From contig NZ_JACJOF010000027.1 of NCBI RefSeq assembly GCF_014695395.1, positions 682,001-746,000 on the forward strand: a DNA stretch of 64,000 bases. Reading direction: 5' to 3'. A program made the translations under genes and the position numbers. The stretch comes from Nodosilinea sp. FACHB-131. Lineage in GTDB: Bacteria > Cyanobacteriota > Cyanobacteriia > Phormidesmidales > Phormidesmidaceae. The number at the start of each line of letters is the position of its first letter. Within the stretch, counting starts at the first letter, position 1. The notes under the pieces are model-generated. The model saw nothing but the letters and a program-made list of their open reading frames with translations. It did not search any database and was not told where the DNA came from. Below are positions 32,823-41,907 of this stretch, one piece after another.

Positions 32823-33739
32823 TAGATCAGGATACGCCCTGCGGCCCCGCCAATGGAGGCGGGCAGGCCCAAAACCAAAGTATTGCTCAACCATTCTGAC
32901 CAGGGATCACTGGGGTTGAGCTGCTGAAACAGCACTAGCATCACCACCGATGCCACTAGGGCTACGAGATAGGCCACCAGGGTTTCGGTAACGGGGCTAA
33001 ACAGCAGCCCCCGCTGCCGTCGCTCGGCACGATCGGTAAAGCCCGAGGCAAACACAATGGCGTAGGAGAGGCCCAGCGACGCGCCCATGATTAGCAGCAG
33101 CCACAGCGGGGGTAGCGATGCAGCCAGCAGCGGCACTTCTTCGGTGGGGGCAATGCTAAAGGCAATTAGCACTGCCCCAATCAGGGCGGCGTCAAAATCG
33201 ACCAGGGCATCGCGTAAGTTGGCCAGGGTAGGCGAGGCCAATCGGCGAGAGAGGGGGGCGGTTGTGCGGCGCACGCGGTCTGTACCAGAATCGCGCCTTT
33301 GCTTGCCCTGCAAGGTGGAGCGTGCCAGGGCCACCCCCAAAGCAAAGGGAACGGTCTCAAACACCACCTTGCCCAATATCTCCGACAGGGGAATGTCGAG
33401 GGTAATCCGGCGTAGCAGCACCAGAGCTAGGGCCGCGCATACGACGCCGATGGCGACAGCCTCAATACTTTCCAACAAGGCTTCTAGGGGGTGCAGGTGG
33501 AGGGTCTGGCGAAACCCTTCGACCTGGGTAAGCAGCCCGACGCCGACTAGGGTGGTGGCGAGCACCGTCAGCAGCCAGCGAGGCCCCGTGGCCGCTCCAA
33601 TTATCCACACCTCTACCGTATAGAGCAGCGGAATGCCGAACAAAAAGCCTCCCACCGCCCCCTGGAGAATGGCCTGCAATTCTGTGAGCCAGATGTTGGT
33701 AGAGGGCAGAGGCGTTGTGTCGTCTACGGACTCAACCAT
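32822..33739 (-). CDS. TIGR02587 family integral membrane protein
   Basis: A 305-residue protein with about seven to eight hydrophobic segments, starting with ELQAILQGAVGGFLFGIPLLYTVEVWIIG and containing ALALVLLRRITLDIPLSEILGKVVFETVPFALGVALARSTL. A charged cytosolic loop of about 40 residues (GKQRRDSGTDRVRRTTAPLSRR) lies in the middle. Family TIGR02587 proteins are conserved membrane proteins of unknown function that occur next to TIGR02588. The ATG at 33739 lies 219 bases from the divergent FKBP gene. The one-base overlap with the next gene implies coupled translation. Confidence 0.82.
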   Translation of the reverse strand: MVESVDDTTPLPSTNIWLTELQAILQGAVGGFLFGIPLLYTVEVWIIGAATGPRWLLTVLATTLVGVGLLTQVEGFRQTLHLHPLEALLESIEAVAIGVVCAALALVLLRRITLDIPLSEILGKVVFETVPFALGVALARSTLQGKQRRDSGTDRVRRTTAPLSRRLASPTLANLRDALVDFDAALIGAVLIAFSIAPTEEVPLLAASLPPLWLLLIMGASLGLSYAIVFASGFTDRAERRQRGLLFSPVTETLVAYLVALVASVVMLVLFQQLNPSDPWSEWLSNTLVLGLPASIGGAAGRILI

Positions 33740-33958
33740 CGCGGATTGTCTCTGATGTGGGCGGGATCAATCAGACCTATCTACAGCATAGTAAGGGTTT
33801 GGCGATTCAGGATGACTAAGATCAGGGCTGTCTGCCCAAAGTTCTCCGACTGAAACCTTAGGAAAATCTCTAGTATTGCTGGGGTTCTACAAAATGCCCG
33901 TTAGCGTGAAGAGAACAATCTGCGACCTGTAGAAAAGCTCTCATGCAAGGATGGTTTT

Positions 33959-34390
33959 ATGACCCAGGCTAAACCCGGCGACAGCGTTTCGATTCACTAT
34001 ACTGGCAGGCTTGAAGACGGTACTGTGTTTGATTCATCGCGCGATCGCGACCCCCTAGAGTTTTCCATTGGCAACGGCGAGGTGATTCCCGGCTTTGAGG
34101 CGGCGGTGGTGGGCATGGCCCCTGGCGACGCTAAAACCGAAGTGATTCCGGCTGAAAGCGCCTATGGCCCCCACCAGCCCGAGATGGTAATGGTGGTCGA
34201 GCGCCACCACATTCCCGCCGAGATTCCCCTCGATGTGGGTCAGCAGCTTCAGCTGCAAGGGCCTGAGGGCCAGATGGTGCCGGTCATGGTCACTGACTTG
34301 TCTGAGGCCGATGTCACCCTCGACGCTAATCATCCCTTAGCAGGAGAAACCCTGATTTTTGACATCGAGCTGGTGGCGATCCAGGGTTGA
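33959..34390 (+). CDS. SlyD-type FKBP peptidyl-prolyl isomerase
   Basis: A 143-residue cytosolic isomerase and chaperone. The FKBP half has VSIHYTGRLEDGTVFDSSRDRDPLEFSIGNGEVIPGFE, and the inserted chaperone flap domain (about residues 70-120) contains ESAYGPHQPEMVMVVERHHIP, as in SlyD. The His-rich metal-binding tail of E. coli SlyD is missing, as in many short members. The FKBP domain closes with ETLIFDIELVAIQG. The start is the ATG at 33959. A terminator follows, so it is transcribed alone. Confidence 0.9.
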   Translation: MTQAKPGDSVSIHYTGRLEDGTVFDSSRDRDPLEFSIGNGEVIPGFEAAVVGMAPGDAKTEVIPAESAYGPHQPEMVMVVERHHIPAEIPLDVGQQLQLQGPEGQMVPVMVTDLSEADVTLDANHPLAGETLIFDIELVAIQG

Positions 34391-34440
34391 ACTGGGGCTA
34401 AATCTCTACCCTGTGACTGAGTCCAGAGGCTCTGCTATAG

Positions 34441-34472
34441 CTATCCCCCTCCACCCTAGGGGGATAGTTTTT
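34441..34472 (+). terminator. Rho-independent terminator after the FKBP gene
   Basis: CTATCCCCCT pairs exactly with AGGGGGATAG around a 7-base loop, followed by TTTTTA. It separates the FKBP gene from sodB. Confidence 0.9.
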
Positions 34473-34521
34473 ATCCGAAGGGCGATTTATCATGCCACTG
34501 GCCTTTAACCCAGGAGCCCCC

Positions 34522-35121
34522 ATGGCCTACGAATTGCCCCCTCTCCCCTACGCCTACGATGCCCTAGAGCCCTACGTCTCTAAGAGCACCCTCGAGTTTC
34601 ACCACGACAAGCACCACGCGGCCTACGTCAGCAAGTACAACGACGCGGTCAAAGGCACCGACCACGATAGCAAGCCGATTGAAGAGGTAATTAAGGCGAT
34701 CGCAGGCGACAGTTCTCAGCAGGGGTTGTTTAACAACGGTGCTCAGGCCTGGAACCACACCTTTTACTGGAACTCCATGAAGCCCGGTGGTGGTGGCACT
34801 CCCGCTGGAGAGCTGGCCAGCAAAATGGACGCTGACCTCGGCGGCTTCGATAAGTTTGTCGAAGAATTTAAGAACGCTGGGGCCACCCAGTTCGGCAGCG
34901 GCTGGGCCTGGCTGGTGCTCGACAACGGCACCCTCAAGGTGACCAAAACCCTCAACGCCGACAATCCCCTCACCGCTGGGCAGGTGCCCCTGCTCACCAT
35001 GGATGTGTGGGAGCATGCCTACTATCTCGACTACCAAAATAAGCGCCCCGACTACATCGATAGCTTCTTAAAGAATGTGGTCAACTGGGATTTTGCTGCC
35101 AGCAACCTAGCTGCCGCTTAG
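34522..35121 (+). CDS. sodB: Iron superoxide dismutase
   Basis: A 199-residue enzyme that converts superoxide to oxygen and hydrogen peroxide in the cytosol. The ATG at 34522, preceded by CAGGAG, gives the family start MAYELPPLPYAYDALEPY; an upstream ATG at 34492 is less likely. Metal ligands are in FHHDKHHAAYV (His), AQAWNHTFYWNSMKPGGGG (His) and MDVWEHAYYLDYQNKRPDY (Asp and His). AQAWNHTFYW and FGSGWAWLV suit the iron type (SodB) of cyanobacteria better than the manganese type. The gene has its own terminators on both sides. Confidence 0.94.
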   Translation: MAYELPPLPYAYDALEPYVSKSTLEFHHDKHHAAYVSKYNDAVKGTDHDSKPIEEVIKAIAGDSSQQGLFNNGAQAWNHTFYWNSMKPGGGGTPAGELASKMDADLGGFDKFVEEFKNAGATQFGSGWAWLVLDNGTLKVTKTLNADNPLTAGQVPLLTMDVWEHAYYLDYQNKRPDYIDSFLKNVVNWDFAASNLAAA

Positions 35122-35157
35122 ACAGGGGCAACACCACAGTCGTGCTCCGCGACTCAT

Positions 35158-35191
35158 GGGAGGTGGGTACGGCCCGCCTCCTTTCTTATTT
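35158..35191 (+). terminator. Terminator after sodB
   Basis: GGAGGTGGG pairs with CCCGCCTCC (one imperfect position) around a short loop, followed by TTTCTTATTT. Confidence 0.8.
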
Positions 35192-35258
35192 AAGGTACAG
35201 GCCGCAGGTCTGGTCGGCCCCTCGAACCTGACCCCTTGAACCCTACACCCTCTCCCCT

Positions 35259-35501
35259 ATGCTGTTCGCCGACCCAGACTTTCCCCACGTGGTGCTGGCC
35301 TTTGACTATCGGGGCTTTCGCCTTGAGCTTGACCAAAGCACCGAGGATGGCGTGCCCCTCTATGCGGTGTGGGCCACCTACGATACGGGCTGTGCGGTGG
35401 CGGTGCCAGGGGTGGTCAGCCGCTCTGAAGCCATCTATAAAGCGAGACAGTGGGTCGATCGACGGCTTAGCTCACCGGGTAAGGGCGGTAGTGGGCGGTA
35501 G
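35259..35501 (+). CDS. Small protein of unknown function
   Basis: An 80-residue, non-membrane protein: MLFADPDFPHVVLAFDYRGF, then ELDQSTEDGVPLYAVWATYD, then a helix EAIYKARQWVDRRL. Its frame shows normal codon use. Its last 35 bases overlap the end of the convergent GGDEF/EAL gene. I do not recognise the family. The spacer before it holds a CCCTACACCCTCTCCCC run like those at other gene starts here. Confidence 0.55.
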   Translation: MLFADPDFPHVVLAFDYRGFRLELDQSTEDGVPLYAVWATYDTGCAVAVPGVVSRSEAIYKARQWVDRRLSSPGKGGSGR

Positions 35502-38500
35502 ACTGGGTCAGCCAAGCCTCTAGGTCAGCGGCGGTCTGGGGTTTGCCAAACCAGTAACCCTGGCCGTAGTCGCAGCCCAGGCGCTTGAGGGTGCTGACCT
35601 GCTGGGAGGTTTCGATGCCTTCGGCGATCGCCCGAAAGCCCAGCTGTCGCCCCAGGTTGATGATGGTGTGCACGATGGTTTCGTGGCTTGGGCTGCTGTT
35701 CATCTGGCCGACAAAGGAGCGATCGATCTTCAGACTGCTGATCGGAAAGCGGTACAGATAGCTCAAGGAAGAATAGCCCGTACCAAAGTCGTCGATGCTG
35801 AGGGCAATGCCCCGCTGTCGCAGGCCGTTGAGCACGCGAATGGTGTCGTCGATATTGTCGATCAGCATGCTTTCGGTAATCTCCAGCACCAGGCTGTGCG
35901 GCAAAAGACCCGTTTTACTCAGAATTTCATCGACCCGGCTGAGCAAGCCAGTACTGTGCAGCTGTAGCGCCGATAGATTGACGCTGACCGTGAGTGCCTT
36001 GGCCTGGTAGTAGGTGCTTTGCCAGGTGGCCATCTGTCGGCAGGCTAGCTCTAGCAGCCAGTAGCTCAGGGGCGCAATCAGGCCAGTTTCTTCGGCGACT
36101 GGAATGAATTCTCCCGGCATGATCAGGCCTCGCTGGGGGTGTTGCCACCGCACCAGAGCCTCAAACCCGGTTACCGCTGCTGTTTGCAGATCGACAATGG
36201 GCTGGTAGTAGAGCACAAATTCTTCGGGGTGGTTGATCAGAGCCCGGCGCAGCTCGGTTTCGAAGGTGAGGCGGGCGATCGCGCGATCGTGCATGCCGCT
36301 GTCAAAGGTCTGGTAGCTGTCGCGCCCCCCAGCCTTAGCCCGATACATGGCCGTGTCGGCATCGCGAATTAGCTCTAGGGCGCTTTGGTAGCGGGCGTCG
36401 CCCATTACCAACCCTAGGCTAACGGTGGCAAACATCTGGTGGCTGCTGAGCTGAAAGGGCTGGCGCAGCGTCTCTAACAGCTGCTCGGCCATGGCCTGGG
36501 CCATCTCAAAATGGCCAATGTCTTCCAGCAGCACAATAAACTCATCGCCTCCCAGGCGCACCGCCAGATCGGTGGGGCGCAGCAACGCCTTGAGGCGGCT
36601 GGCCACCTCCATCAGCAGCTCGTCACCGATTAGGTGACCCAGGCTATCGTTGACTACCTTAAAGTGGTCAATGTCTAAAAATAGCAGGGCAAAGCGGTAC
36701 TGACTCTGGTGGTGGCTCCGCTTCAGGGCCATCTCTAGGCGCTCTTGCAGCTGCTTGCGGTTGGGCAAGCCGGTGAGGCTGTCGTGGCAGGCATCGTGCT
36801 CGAGCTGGCGGCGCAGTCTCACTTGGTCGGTGACATCGCGGGAGGCCGTCTGGAGCTGTACCACTACACCGGTAGAATCGACAATAGAGCGGGTAAAGGT
36901 CTCTAGCCAGATGTAGTGGCCCTGACGATGGCGCATTCGATACACCACGGGGGTCGGGTTTGAGGCCCGCCTTGTAGGCGAGGTTTGCAAATGCATTTGG
37001 TAATTTACTAGGTCGTCAGAGTGCACTAGGCTACGGGGCTGTAACCCAATCAGATCCTCGGGGCTATAGCCCAGCAGCCACTCCACCGACGGGCTGACGT
37101 AGAGGTAGATTCCATCGACCCCATGTAAACAAATCAGATCACTCATATTTTCGGCCATCAGGCGAAACAGCGCCGCTTGCTGCTGAATTTCAGCATTGGC
37201 CCGCTCGACCTGGACCTTAGAGCGCTGCAGCTCGCCAAAGGATGACTCCAGCCGCATCGCCATCCGGTTAAAAGCCACAGCCAGTCCTTCTAGCTCTTGC
37301 AGCCCGGTGGGGCCAATCGCCTGGTTTAGATGGCCCTCAGCGATCGCCTGGGAGGCCGAGCTAAAGGCGGTCAGGGGGCGGGTGATCCAGCGGCTGGTGT
37401 AGAGGCCAGAGGCGATCGCCCCAGCCAGCGCCAGAGTGCAGAGGGCAATGGTGTTGCGACGGCTGGTCTCGATCGCTCCCATAAAGTCGGCTTCGGGCAT
37501 AATCACCACGATCAGCCAGTCCAAGCCATAGTCGTCCTGGAGGGTGTCTACCTGCATAAACTGCCGCTCGTGATCGAGCCAAAACTCCGTCTGCTGGGGC
37601 TGAATGCTCCCCCAGGCTCCCCCCGACTGGTTCAGCAACAGCCGAGCGCTGGCGCGAATCCGAGGATCTGGGCTAATGACGGAGTAGACCCGCTGGGGTC
37701 GGCCATCTACCACCGTGTAAGACTTGGCGTCGTTAGAAGTGGCGATTAGCAGGCCAGAGCGCTCCATGATAAAGGCCTGACCGTGCTTACTGATCGATAT
37801 TTCCTGTAGAAAGTGGCTGATGTGGGTGAGAAAGAAGTTGTTGGCCAGCACCCCAAGCAATTTGCCGCCGTCGCTGTACACAGGCCGAGACGCTGAAATA
37901 GCCAGCACTGGGTAGGCATGGTAAGGAAAAATTTCTCCCCAGGTTGGCCCATGGGCTTGCACAGCCGCCCGATACCAGGGTCGAGTTTGGGTATTCCAGT
38001 TGGGGGTAGACGAGACGACGCGAGTGGAGCGGGCCGTCGCTGCCTCAACCTCGACAAACTCAATGTGATTGTCGAGGGAAGGGCCGGCCCGCATCCGCTG
38101 ATGGGCCTGCTGACCCAGGTTGGTATGACCCACAAACTCGCCGTTGGCGTTGCCAAACATGATCGAGTCGATGTGGGGGAACGTACTGGACTGCTGCATA
38201 AAGTGACGAAACAGTGCCTCTGAGTCGGCAGGGTCAACCTGACCGAGGGCAATAGCGTCGTAGTTAAGCTGGTTGACCAAGTGAGAGGTGGCCAGCAGAG
38301 TCTCCATCTCATGGTGAATGTGATGGGAGACCGTAGAACGCAGCTGACTTGCCACTTCGTTCACCGCCCGCTGCCCCTGCTGTAGAGATAGCCACCCCGT
38401 CAACCCTACCGCCACCGCCACTTGCAGCACAAAGGGCACGACGAGCAGCAGCCGCAGCGGTATCCGGCTAAATGGCCCTCGATTTGGCAGTTTGGGAAAA

Positions 38501-38511
38501 CGACGCCCCAT
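35467..38511 (-). CDS. dCache-HAMP-PAS-GGDEF-EAL c-di-GMP turnover protein
   Basis: A 1014-residue membrane sensor when started at the ATG at 38511 (a longer start at 38559 exists). A basic N terminus and one helix lead to an extracellular dCache sensor (about 45-300), a second helix near 350, HAMP (about 375-425), PAS (about 445-555, GYSPEDLIGLQPRSLVHSDD), GGDEF (about 570-735) and EAL (about 755-1010). The GGDEF motif is intact (RLGGDEFIVLLED), with the inhibitory RxxD site five residues before it (RPTD). The EAL domain keeps EALVRWQHP, EITESML, DDFGTGYSSL and EGIET. Both synthesis and breakdown of c-di-GMP are possible. It probably links an outside ligand to motility or surface growth. Confidence 0.9.
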   Translation of the reverse strand: MGRRFPKLPNRGPFSRIPLRLLLVVPFVLQVAVAVGLTGWLSLQQGQRAVNEVASQLRSTVSHHIHHEMETLLATSHLVNQLNYDAIALGQVDPADSEALFRHFMQQSSTFPHIDSIMFGNANGEFVGHTNLGQQAHQRMRAGPSLDNHIEFVEVEAATARSTRVVSSTPNWNTQTRPWYRAAVQAHGPTWGEIFPYHAYPVLAISASRPVYSDGGKLLGVLANNFFLTHISHFLQEISISKHGQAFIMERSGLLIATSNDAKSYTVVDGRPQRVYSVISPDPRIRASARLLLNQSGGAWGSIQPQQTEFWLDHERQFMQVDTLQDDYGLDWLIVVIMPEADFMGAIETSRRNTIALCTLALAGAIASGLYTSRWITRPLTAFSSASQAIAEGHLNQAIGPTGLQELEGLAVAFNRMAMRLESSFGELQRSKVQVERANAEIQQQAALFRLMAENMSDLICLHGVDGIYLYVSPSVEWLLGYSPEDLIGLQPRSLVHSDDLVNYQMHLQTSPTRRASNPTPVVYRMRHRQGHYIWLETFTRSIVDSTGVVVQLQTASRDVTDQVRLRRQLEHDACHDSLTGLPNRKQLQERLEMALKRSHHQSQYRFALLFLDIDHFKVVNDSLGHLIGDELLMEVASRLKALLRPTDLAVRLGGDEFIVLLEDIGHFEMAQAMAEQLLETLRQPFQLSSHQMFATVSLGLVMGDARYQSALELIRDADTAMYRAKAGGRDSYQTFDSGMHDRAIARLTFETELRRALINHPEEFVLYYQPIVDLQTAAVTGFEALVRWQHPQRGLIMPGEFIPVAEETGLIAPLSYWLLELACRQMATWQSTYYQAKALTVSVNLSALQLHSTGLLSRVDEILSKTGLLPHSLVLEITESMLIDNIDDTIRVLNGLRQRGIALSIDDFGTGYSSLSYLYRFPISSLKIDRSFVGQMNSSPSHETIVHTIINLGRQLGFRAIAEGIETSQQVSTLKRLGCDYGQGYWFGKPQTAADLEAWLTQSTAHYRPYPVS

Positions 38512-38612
38512 GTAGCATGTGTTACCAACAGTCCTATTAGTATTCCTGCTGGGGGGCAAAACTAGCGCTTGACATCACAATTAACGAACTGGCTATCCTC
38601 AGAGCTAAGGCA

Positions 38613-39791
38613 TTAACCCAAGCGTCCTGCGACAAACGCTTCTAGCCGATCCATACCCTCCAAAATAGTCTCCATATCGGTTGCATAGGAAGCCCGAATG
38701 GTGCCCTCGGCACCAAAGGCGATCCCCGGAATGGCCGCTACGTATTTCTCATCAAGCAGTGCGGTGCAAAAGTCGAGGGAAGAAATACCCAGGGTACTGA
38801 TGTCGATGCAAAGGTAGAAGGCTCCCTCGGGCTCACCGCAGTTCAAGCCATCAATCGCTCGACACCGCTCAATAATGGCCTGCCGCCGCTCGGCGAAGGC
38901 GCGGCCCATGGTGGCAATGCAGTCTTGGGGTCCTTCGAGGGCGGCGATCGCCCCGTACTGAGCAAAGGTGCACACGTTCGACGTACTGTGGCTCTGTACA
39001 GTAGCTACCGCCTTGATTAATTCCGCTGGCCCAGCCAGGTAGCCCACTCGCCAGCCGGTCATTGAATAGGCTTTGGCGAACCCGTTGCTAATAATAGTGT
39101 GCTCAAAAGCCTCGGGCGACACGGCTCCAATGCTGAGGTGAGTCGCTCCGTCGTAGATAATTTTTTCGTAGATTTCGTCTGACACCACCCAGATGTCGGC
39201 CTCGACCACCACTGCCGCCAGGGCCGCAATTTCGACAGGAGAATAGACCATCCCCGTGGGGTTGGAGGGGGAGTTGAGAATAAACAGCTTGGTCTGCGGG
39301 GTAATGGCCTGGCGCAGCTGCTCGGGGGTAATGCGATAGTTTTGCTCAGCAGTGGTGGGGACGATAACTGGCGTGCCCCCGGCTAGCTTCACCATCTCGG
39401 GGTAGCTCAGCCAGTAGGGAGCCGGAATAATCACCTCGTCGCCGGGTTCAATCAGGGCCATCATCAGGCCAGAGAGCGAATGCTTGCCGCCGTTGGTGAC
39501 GATAACGTTTTCGGGGCCGTAGCAAAGGCCATTGTCCTGCTGAAGCTTGTGGGCGATCGCCTGGCGCAGGGCCGGTTCGCCCGCTGCTGGGCCGTAGCGG
39601 GTTTTGCCCGCATCGAGGGCGGTTTTGGCAGCTGCCCTAATGTGGTCGGGGGTGTCAAAATCGGGTTCGCCAGCGCTAAAGCTGCACACCGGCAAGCCTT
39701 CGGCCTTCATTGCCTTGGCCCGGGCCGCAATGGCCAGAGTCATTGATGGAGTGACGCAGGTTACACGGTTTGCCAGGGCTAATCGGGGCAC
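38613..39791 (-). CDS. aspC: Aspartate aminotransferase (class I, PLP-dependent)
   Basis: A 392-residue cytosolic transaminase. Motifs visible are [55 protein letters not shown] (carboxylate-binding Asn), [11 protein letters not shown], and the PLP lysine in [20 protein letters not shown]. The start is a GTG at 39791 with GAGG seven to ten bases upstream. Prokaryotic AspC enzymes of this type also accept prephenate or other keto acids, so glutamate-prephenate activity is possible. Length and motifs match type Ib aspartate aminotransferases. It is divergent from the patX-like gene, with 433 bases between. Confidence 0.92.
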   Translation of the reverse strand: MPRLALANRVTCVTPSMTLAIAARAKAMKAEGLPVCSFSAGEPDFDTPDHIRAAAKTALDAGKTRYGPAAGEPALRQAIAHKLQQDNGLCYGPENVIVTNGGKHSLSGLMMALIEPGDEVIIPAPYWLSYPEMVKLAGGTPVIVPTTAEQNYRITPEQLRQAITPQTKLFILNSPSNPTGMVYSPVEIAALAAVVVEADIWVVSDEIYEKIIYDGATHLSIGAVSPEAFEHTIISNGFAKAYSMTGWRVGYLAGPAELIKAVATVQSHSTSNVCTFAQYGAIAALEGPQDCIATMGRAFAERRQAIIERCRAIDGLNCGEPEGAFYLCIDISTLGISSLDFCTALLDEKYVAAIPGIAFGAEGTIRASYATDMETILEGMDRLEAFVAGRLG

Positions 39792-40224
39792 GGCCAGACC
39801 TCAATGAACATTGGCTGTCGGCTTCCCCAGAACGGTGATTGGTTGGGCCTTCAGCCAGAATATATTGCATTCCCCATAGAGTAGATCGTTTGGTCGGTTC
39901 TGACCATTGCAGTCGGGGTTTTTTCTGCCGTTGCGATCGCTTCTATATAGTGGGATGTTAACCGCTGCTGCTGCTCCCTTCCCTAGAAATGAGCTTCGGT
40001 TAAATTCTCTGTCACCCAGCCCAGTCGCTTTTCAAGCCCATCTTGGAGCCTCAAACCCTCTATTAGAACAAACACAGATTGGACGACAGACTCCCTGGTC
40101 AGAACAAGATTGTGCTGGGCACTACTGAATTTTAAAAATCCGCAGATTTACGCATGAAGATTTTCCTGACTAAGGAGGGATGGGTTTGTAACTAGGACTA
40201 GAAGCGCTAACAAGGCCACGTCCT
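39792..40224 (+). promoter_or_regulatory. Intergenic region upstream of the patX-like gene
   Basis: 433 bases between aspC (minus) and the RGSGR gene (plus). I see no convincing gene. TATAGT near 39945-39950 and an AT-rich stretch around 40127-40160 could be promoter elements. TAAGGAGGG near 40170-40178 is a perfect ribosome-site-like sequence, but no in-frame start follows closely. No clear NtcA site (GTA-N8-TAC) was found. Confidence 0.3.
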
Positions 40225-40539
40225 ATGCACTCTTCCTCCCCCTGTTTTTTGATGACTCGTCTGGCCTGCGCCGCTAGCCTGGGCCTGGTGATGACTACTG
40301 CCGCGCCCTTGGGCCTATCCGCTGGGCTCGAAGCTAGCTCCGAAGCTACCCTGCGAACCGCGGTTCGTGCTGAGGACGATCGCGGCAGCGGTCGCCTCAG
40401 CCGAGTACCTGCCGCAGGCTGGCTCAGCTTTCGCGGCAGTGGTCGGGTTGATCCCACCCCTCCCCAGCCCTCCTTTGGCAGTGATAGCCCCGTTGCCTAC
40501 CGCGGCAGCGGCAGAATTACTAAGACTCGCATCACCTAG
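40225..40539 (+). CDS. patX: PatX-like exported protein with three RGSGR pentapeptides
   Basis: A 104-residue protein; the ATG at 40252 (95 residues) is an alternative start. A signal-peptide-like N terminus (TRLACAASLGLVMTTAAPLGLSA) is followed by a low-complexity mature part holding RGSGR at residues 53-57, 70-74 and 93-97 (bases 40381-40395, 40432-40446 and 40501-40515). The last copy is seven residues from the end. RGSGR is the active pentapeptide of PatS and HetN, which binds HetR and blocks its DNA binding. PatX proteins carrying this motif are known as the HetR partner of filamentous cyanobacteria. hetR lies 347 bases downstream on the same strand. Most family members I know carry a single motif. 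Naming rests on motif and location; processing and activity are inferred. Confidence 0.85.
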   Translation: MHSSSPCFLMTRLACAASLGLVMTTAAPLGLSAGLEASSEATLRTAVRAEDDRGSGRLSRVPAAGWLSFRGSGRVDPTPPQPSFGSDSPVAYRGSGRITKTRIT

Positions 40540-41825
<1,286 letters not shown>

Positions 41826-41854
41826 TTTGCTCGGCAATCGCAAGGTCCTTAACT

Positions 41855-41891
41855 ACGAAGCGACCTAGCCTTAAAGACTAGGTCGCTTCGT
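41855..41891. terminator. Perfect 14-bp hairpin between hetR and the convergent gene
   Basis: ACGAAGCGACCTAG pairs perfectly with CTAGGTCGCTTCGT around a 9-base loop. It ends 16 bases before the stop codon of the convergent coiled-coil gene. No T-run follows, so it is either a weak bidirectional terminator or an RNA-stabilising 3' structure. Confidence 0.6.
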
Positions 41892-41907
41892 GTTGAGTGT
41901 CATGGGA

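Noticed and set aside
39907..40128. A 73-codon frame between aspC and the patX-like gene
   Set aside because: It has no ribosome site and its composition is not protein-like; it lies in a likely promoter region.
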